Shown here: piece by piece, positions 33,731 to 36,570 of the stretch
How the letters are laid out: each line of letters starts with the position of its first letter
How positions within the stretch are numbered: position 1 is the first letter of the stretch
From: Pseudomonadales bacterium
GTDB lineage: Bacteria; Pseudomonadota; Gammaproteobacteria; Pseudomonadales; JAHRWD01
Length of the DNA: 36,570 bases
Direction: 5' to 3'
NCBI GenBank assembly: GCA_019090315.1
Contig: JAHRWD010000121.1
Span: 1-36,570, forward strand
Position numbers and translations under genes: made by a program
Notes under the pieces: model-generated
Told to the model about the DNA's origin: nothing
What the model saw: only the letters and a program-made list of their open reading frames with translations
Databases searched by the model: none

Positions 33731-35767
33731 ATGAGCAACTCGAACCAATACCCCAAATTACTTGAGCCGCTGGATCTCGGATATACAAAACTGCGTAGCC
33801 GAACCATCATGGGCTCTATGCACACCGGGCTAGAGGAAGATAGCGAAGGCCTGGGCAAAATGGCGGAGTTTTTCGCGGCGCGAGCCAAAGGCGGTGTCGG
33901 GCTATTGGTTACCGGTGGTTTCAGTCCGTCGGCAAGGGGAGGGCTAGGCCCCCACTCATCGACCATGATTTCTAGCGAAGATGCAGAGCGACACAAAATT
34001 GTCACCCAGCGGGTACACGAAGAAGGTGGATTGATCGCGCTACAACTGTTGAATGCAGGCCGGCAATCCTACTCAGAGGATTTGATTGCACCCTCAGCGA
34101 TCAAATCACCGATCTATCCATTCACCCCTCACCCGTTGAGCGCCGAGGAGGTTGAAGAGGAGATAGAGTCCTTTGTGAACGCCGCAGTACTGGCTAAATC
34201 CGCCGGTTATGACGGTGTTGAGGTGATGGGTTCCGAAGGCTATCTAATCAACCAGTTCCTGTCCGAACGTTCCAACCAGCGGGACGATAAATGGGGCGGT
34301 AGCTACGAAAATCGAATGCGCTTTCCAGTGGAGATTGTTTCCCGAATGCGAGAGCGAGTCGGCGAAGAATTTATCATTGTGTATCGGCTCTCATTGATTG
34401 ATCTTGTGCCCGGCGGTAGCACATGGGATGAAGTGGTAACCCTCGCCAAAGCCATCGAAGCCGCCGGTGCAACCATCATGAATAGCGGAATAGGTTGGCA
34501 CGAAGCGCGTATTCCGACGATCGCGACAATGGTTCCGCGTGCAGCGTTTACCCATATTGCAGCGGCAATCAGAAAAGAAATTTCGATTCCAGTCTGTGCA
34601 AGTAACCGCATCAATACGCCAGAAGTAGCGGAACAGGTATTGGCGGATGGCGAAGCAGATTTAGTTTCGATGGCGCGACCAATGCTGGCGGATCCAGAGT
34701 TTGTAAACAAAGCCCGCAACGGGCAGCGCGCCAATATCAATGTTTGTATCGGCTGCAACCAGGCTTGTCTGGATCATACCTTCTCCGGCAAACGCGCCTC
34801 CTGTCTTGTGAACCCGCAGGCCTGTCACGAAACTGAACTGTTATATACACCAACTGCTCAGCCTAAAAAAGTTGCAGTTGTCGGTGCGGGGCCTGGGGGA
34901 TTGGCCTATGCCAGAGTGGCCGCAAAGCGTGGGCACAACGTCACACTGTTTGATGCGAATACTAAAATTGGCGGCCAGTTTAATATTGCCAAGCAAATTC
35001 CTGGTAAAGAGGAGTTTCAGGAAACTATTAATTATTTCCAGGCGGAATTTGAAAAATATGGTGTTGATCTACGTTTGGGCGAAACCGTCGATGCTGCTGT
35101 TTTAATAGAAGGCGGATATGATCAGGTGATTCTCGCAACCGGAATCGTGCCGCGGAAACTTGAGTTAGAGGGTGCTGATCACTCGAAAGTGCTCAACTAT
35201 CTTGATGTGATTCGAGATAAAAAACCGGTCGGAAAACGGGTAGCGATTATTGGTGCCGGCGGCATCGGTTTTGATGTTGCAGAACTTTTATCCCACGGAA
35301 AAATTAATACCGCTCTGGATAAAATGGCCTTTTTTAAAGAGTGGGGTATTGATGCGACACTGAATTCCAGAAGTGGAATCGAAGGCGTTAAAGAATCCTT
35401 CGAACCATCGTCACGGGAAATCACCCTGTTACAACGTAAAACTACAAAGGTCGGTGCGGGGCTGGGTAAAACCACAGGTTGGACCCATCGAGCAACGCTG
35501 ATCAACAAAGGTGTAACCATGCTCAATGGTGTCAGTTACCAAAAAATAGATGATGCAGGATTACACATTACAGTTGGTGACGAACCACGATTACTGGAAG
35601 TGGATAACGTAATTATCTGCGCTGGTCAGGAATCATTAAAGGCTCTACAGGCTCCGTTGGAGAAAGCCAATATTCAGGTTAGTTTGATTGGTGGTGCCGA
35701 TCTTGCCGTAGAGCTGGATGCAAAAAGAGCGATTGATCAGGGTAGCCGGTTGGCGGCGGAGTTATAG
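33731..35767 (+). CDS. fadH: FadH-type 2,4-dienoyl-CoA reductase (NADH:flavin oxidoreductase)
   Basis: A 678-residue three-cofactor enzyme, close to E. coli FadH (672). Residues 1-330 form the FMN TIM barrel, with candidate catalytic Tyr171 ('GSEGYLINQFLSER') and His257 ('SGIGWHEARIPTI'), equivalents of FadH Y166 and H252. The 4Fe-4S ligands are C339, C342, C346 and C358 in 'CIGCNQAC' and 'ASCLVNPQAC'. The FAD loop is 'VAVVGAGPGGLAYARVAAKR' (about 383-402) and the NAD(P) loop 'VAIIGAGGIGFDVAELL'. ATG 33731 is preferred to a GTG four codons upstream. It would reduce dienoyl-CoA during unsaturated or alicyclic acid breakdown; broader enoate-reductase roles are possible. A terminator follows, and a partial relic of a paralogue lies 1.5 kb upstream. 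Confidence 0.92.
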   Translation: MSNSNQYPKLLEPLDLGYTKLRSRTIMGSMHTGLEEDSEGLGKMAEFFAARAKGGVGLLVTGGFSPSARGGLGPHSSTMISSEDAERHKIVTQRVHEEGGLIALQLLNAGRQSYSEDLIAPSAIKSPIYPFTPHPLSAEEVEEEIESFVNAAVLAKSAGYDGVEVMGSEGYLINQFLSERSNQRDDKWGGSYENRMRFPVEIVSRMRERVGEEFIIVYRLSLIDLVPGGSTWDEVVTLAKAIEAAGATIMNSGIGWHEARIPTIATMVPRAAFTHIAAAIRKEISIPVCASNRINTPEVAEQVLADGEADLVSMARPMLADPEFVNKARNGQRANINVCIGCNQACLDHTFSGKRASCLVNPQACHETELLYTPTAQPKKVAVVGAGPGGLAYARVAAKRGHNVTLFDANTKIGGQFNIAKQIPGKEEFQETINYFQAEFEKYGVDLRLGETVDAAVLIEGGYDQVILATGIVPRKLELEGADHSKVLNYLDVIRDKKPVGKRVAIIGAGGIGFDVAELLSHGKINTALDKMAFFKEWGIDATLNSRSGIEGVKESFEPSSREITLLQRKTTKVGAGLGKTTGWTHRATLINKGVTMLNGVSYQKIDDAGLHITVGDEPRLLEVDNVIICAGQESLKALQAPLEKANIQVSLIGGADLAVELDAKRAIDQGSRLAAEL

Positions 35768-35800
35768 AAAAGAGAGCGGCCATTATGGCAGCGTTCCAGG

Positions 35801-35823
35801 GCCCAAAGGAGCTGGGCGTTTTT
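35801..35823 (+). terminator. Intrinsic terminator of the FadH-type gene
   Basis: GCCCA (35801-35805) pairs with TGGGC (35813-35817) around a seven-base loop, followed after one G by five T (35819-35823). It ends inside the stop codon of the convergent HAD gene. Confidence 0.65.
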
Positions 35824-36430
35824 AGGCATCAATTATTCCCATGTTGGTCAAGGTCAGACACACTTGCTTAATACCTATTGCCTGATGGCTGTTGATTCCG
35901 AGCATCTTCGATGCTTCGATGTTTTTCAAATTATCATCTAAAAATAATATTTTTTCTGGTTCAACTTGCAGCTCATTTATTACATGCTGAAATATTTCCA
36001 AGCTTGGTTTAGCCATTTTTATTTGATGTGAAGCGAAAAATTTATCGAAATAACTTTCAATATTGAATTCTTCAATAATTCTTGGCCAGTGAAGCTCATT
36101 CGTATTAGACAATACTGCTAGTTTATATTTGCTCCCCAGGGTTTCTAACAATTCTTGAACGCCTGGGAATAATCCAATTGGCCATTCAGTAAAATGCTTC
36201 AATATATTTTCTGAAGATGCTTCAATTTTTAGATCAGTTCTAAAGGTTTCTGCAAACGTTTGGGCACAAATCAGACCTTTCTCAAACGATATTGCTGTCT
36301 CAGATGAAAACCAATCAGAAAGATTGAATCTATCTTTATTCGGTAACCATTCTGAAGGTATTGGTTCTTCTCCTAGCTCAACTAAGACACCGCCGAGGTC
36401 AAATAAAATTACTTCTACCGATTGTTTCAT
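35822..36430 (-). CDS. HAD-superfamily hydrolase, YihX-like
   Basis: A 202-residue haloacid dehalogenase-like phosphatase. The nucleophile motif is 'ILFDLGGVLVELG' (Asp11); motif II is 'LAVLSNTNELHW' (Ser near 109), the conserved Lys lies in 'HQIKMAKPSLEIF', and motif IV is 'EKILFLDDNLKNIEAS'. The 'D-L-G-G-V' form (Gly instead of the second Asp) is common in the YihX/epoxide-hydrolase-N subgroup. An alpha-helical cap follows the first motif. Its base composition is visibly more AT-rich than all neighbours, suggesting recent acquisition. It stands alone, convergent on the reductase gene, 60-70 bp from an insertion-sequence end. Substrate is likely a sugar phosphate or small phosphomonoester, unproven. 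Confidence 0.88.
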   Translation of the reverse strand: MKQSVEVILFDLGGVLVELGEEPIPSEWLPNKDRFNLSDWFSSETAISFEKGLICAQTFAETFRTDLKIEASSENILKHFTEWPIGLFPGVQELLETLGSKYKLAVLSNTNELHWPRIIEEFNIESYFDKFFASHQIKMAKPSLEIFQHVINELQVEPEKILFLDDNLKNIEASKMLGINSHQAIGIKQVCLTLTNMGIIDA

Positions 36431-36497
36431 GGTTTATCTTGAGGCCTAACGTCGTAAATAACTGGCAACATTTGTTGGGAGTAATCTTCCCCCGCTT

Positions 36498-36570
36498 TAG
36501 TGGACACCTTCTAATCATTTAGGAGGTGGCAAATGCCACGATATACTCAGCCCCGAAAAACCTGGCAATA
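36498..36570 (+). mobile_element. Left end of an IS3-like insertion sequence (cut by the window)
   Basis: TAGTGGACACCTTC at about 36498-36511 resembles an IS3-family terminal repeat. A perfect Shine-Dalgarno AGGAGG (36521-36526) precedes ATG 36533. The 12-13 visible residues, MPRYTQPRKTWQY, read like the N-terminus of an IS3-type OrfA transposase (an R-x-W/Y-x-Y region before the EFK helix). The element continues past the window, so family and completeness cannot be confirmed. The exact boundary is an estimate. Confidence 0.55.

Noticed and set aside
34303..34758. 151-codon frame opposite the FadH-type gene
   Set aside because: Entirely inside a conserved enzyme gene; no start signals.

Overview
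The window looks like part of the chromosome of a free-living, probably marine, gammaproteobacterium. This rests on the gene order hrcA-grpE-dnaK-dnaJ-dapB with a divergent recN, an RND/TolC-type efflux system, several outer-membrane barrel proteins, sigma-32-type heat-shock promoters, and scattered acyl-CoA and aromatic/alicyclic catabolism genes. Base composition appears moderate. I cannot name the species.

Layout. Positions 1-5200 hold small, mostly unlinked genes: a MmcQ/YjbR protein, the wreck of a chemoreceptor-type sensor (535-1632), a PqiA-like membrane protein, a four-helix membrane protein, a zinc alcohol dehydrogenase, a divergent carboxymuconolactone-decarboxylase-family protein and a PLDc_N-type membrane peptide. 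Positions 5217-11068 (minus strand) are the conserved chaperone block hrcA, grpE, dnaK, dnaJ, followed by the lysine/cell-wall gene dapB. recN diverges from hrcA. Two good sigma-32-like promoters sit before hrcA and before dnaK. An intrinsic terminator separates dnaK from dnaJ, and I see no CIRCE operator although hrcA is intact.

Positions 12917-20563 (minus strand) form one apparent five-gene operon. Its first gene encodes an unusual fusion of a periplasmic binding-protein-like domain with a TolC-type outer-membrane factor. It is followed by an RND adaptor lipoprotein, an RND pump, a small membrane protein and a five-EF-hand lipoprotein. A MarR-type regulator diverges from it across an intergenic region carrying three TTGCAA-centred operator-like sites. 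This operon is the best candidate for an undescribed system: an efflux machine whose outer-membrane channel may carry its own ligand-binding domain.

Positions 21417-25931 hold a divergent FtsH paralogue, an outer-membrane beta-barrel protein and a CPA2/RCK cation:proton antiporter. At 26082-26529 lies a tiny translationally coupled pair, a ribbon-helix-helix protein plus a 57-residue coiled-coil protein. It is followed by a FetB-like permease without its ATPase.

Positions 27508-35767 are enriched in catabolic genes: crotonase, an SDR lacking its catalytic residues, a CoA transferase, an ABM monooxygenase and a FadH-type dienoyl-CoA reductase. They are interspersed with a Wzi-like barrel and a DUF4124 protein. 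A 96-bp degenerate copy of the 5' end of the FadH gene lies exactly behind the CoA-transferase gene. The right edge (35822-36570) looks recently assembled, with an AT-rich HAD-hydrolase gene, an integron-core-like heptamer and the first bases of an IS3-like element cut by the window end. No rRNA, tRNA or CRISPR array was seen.
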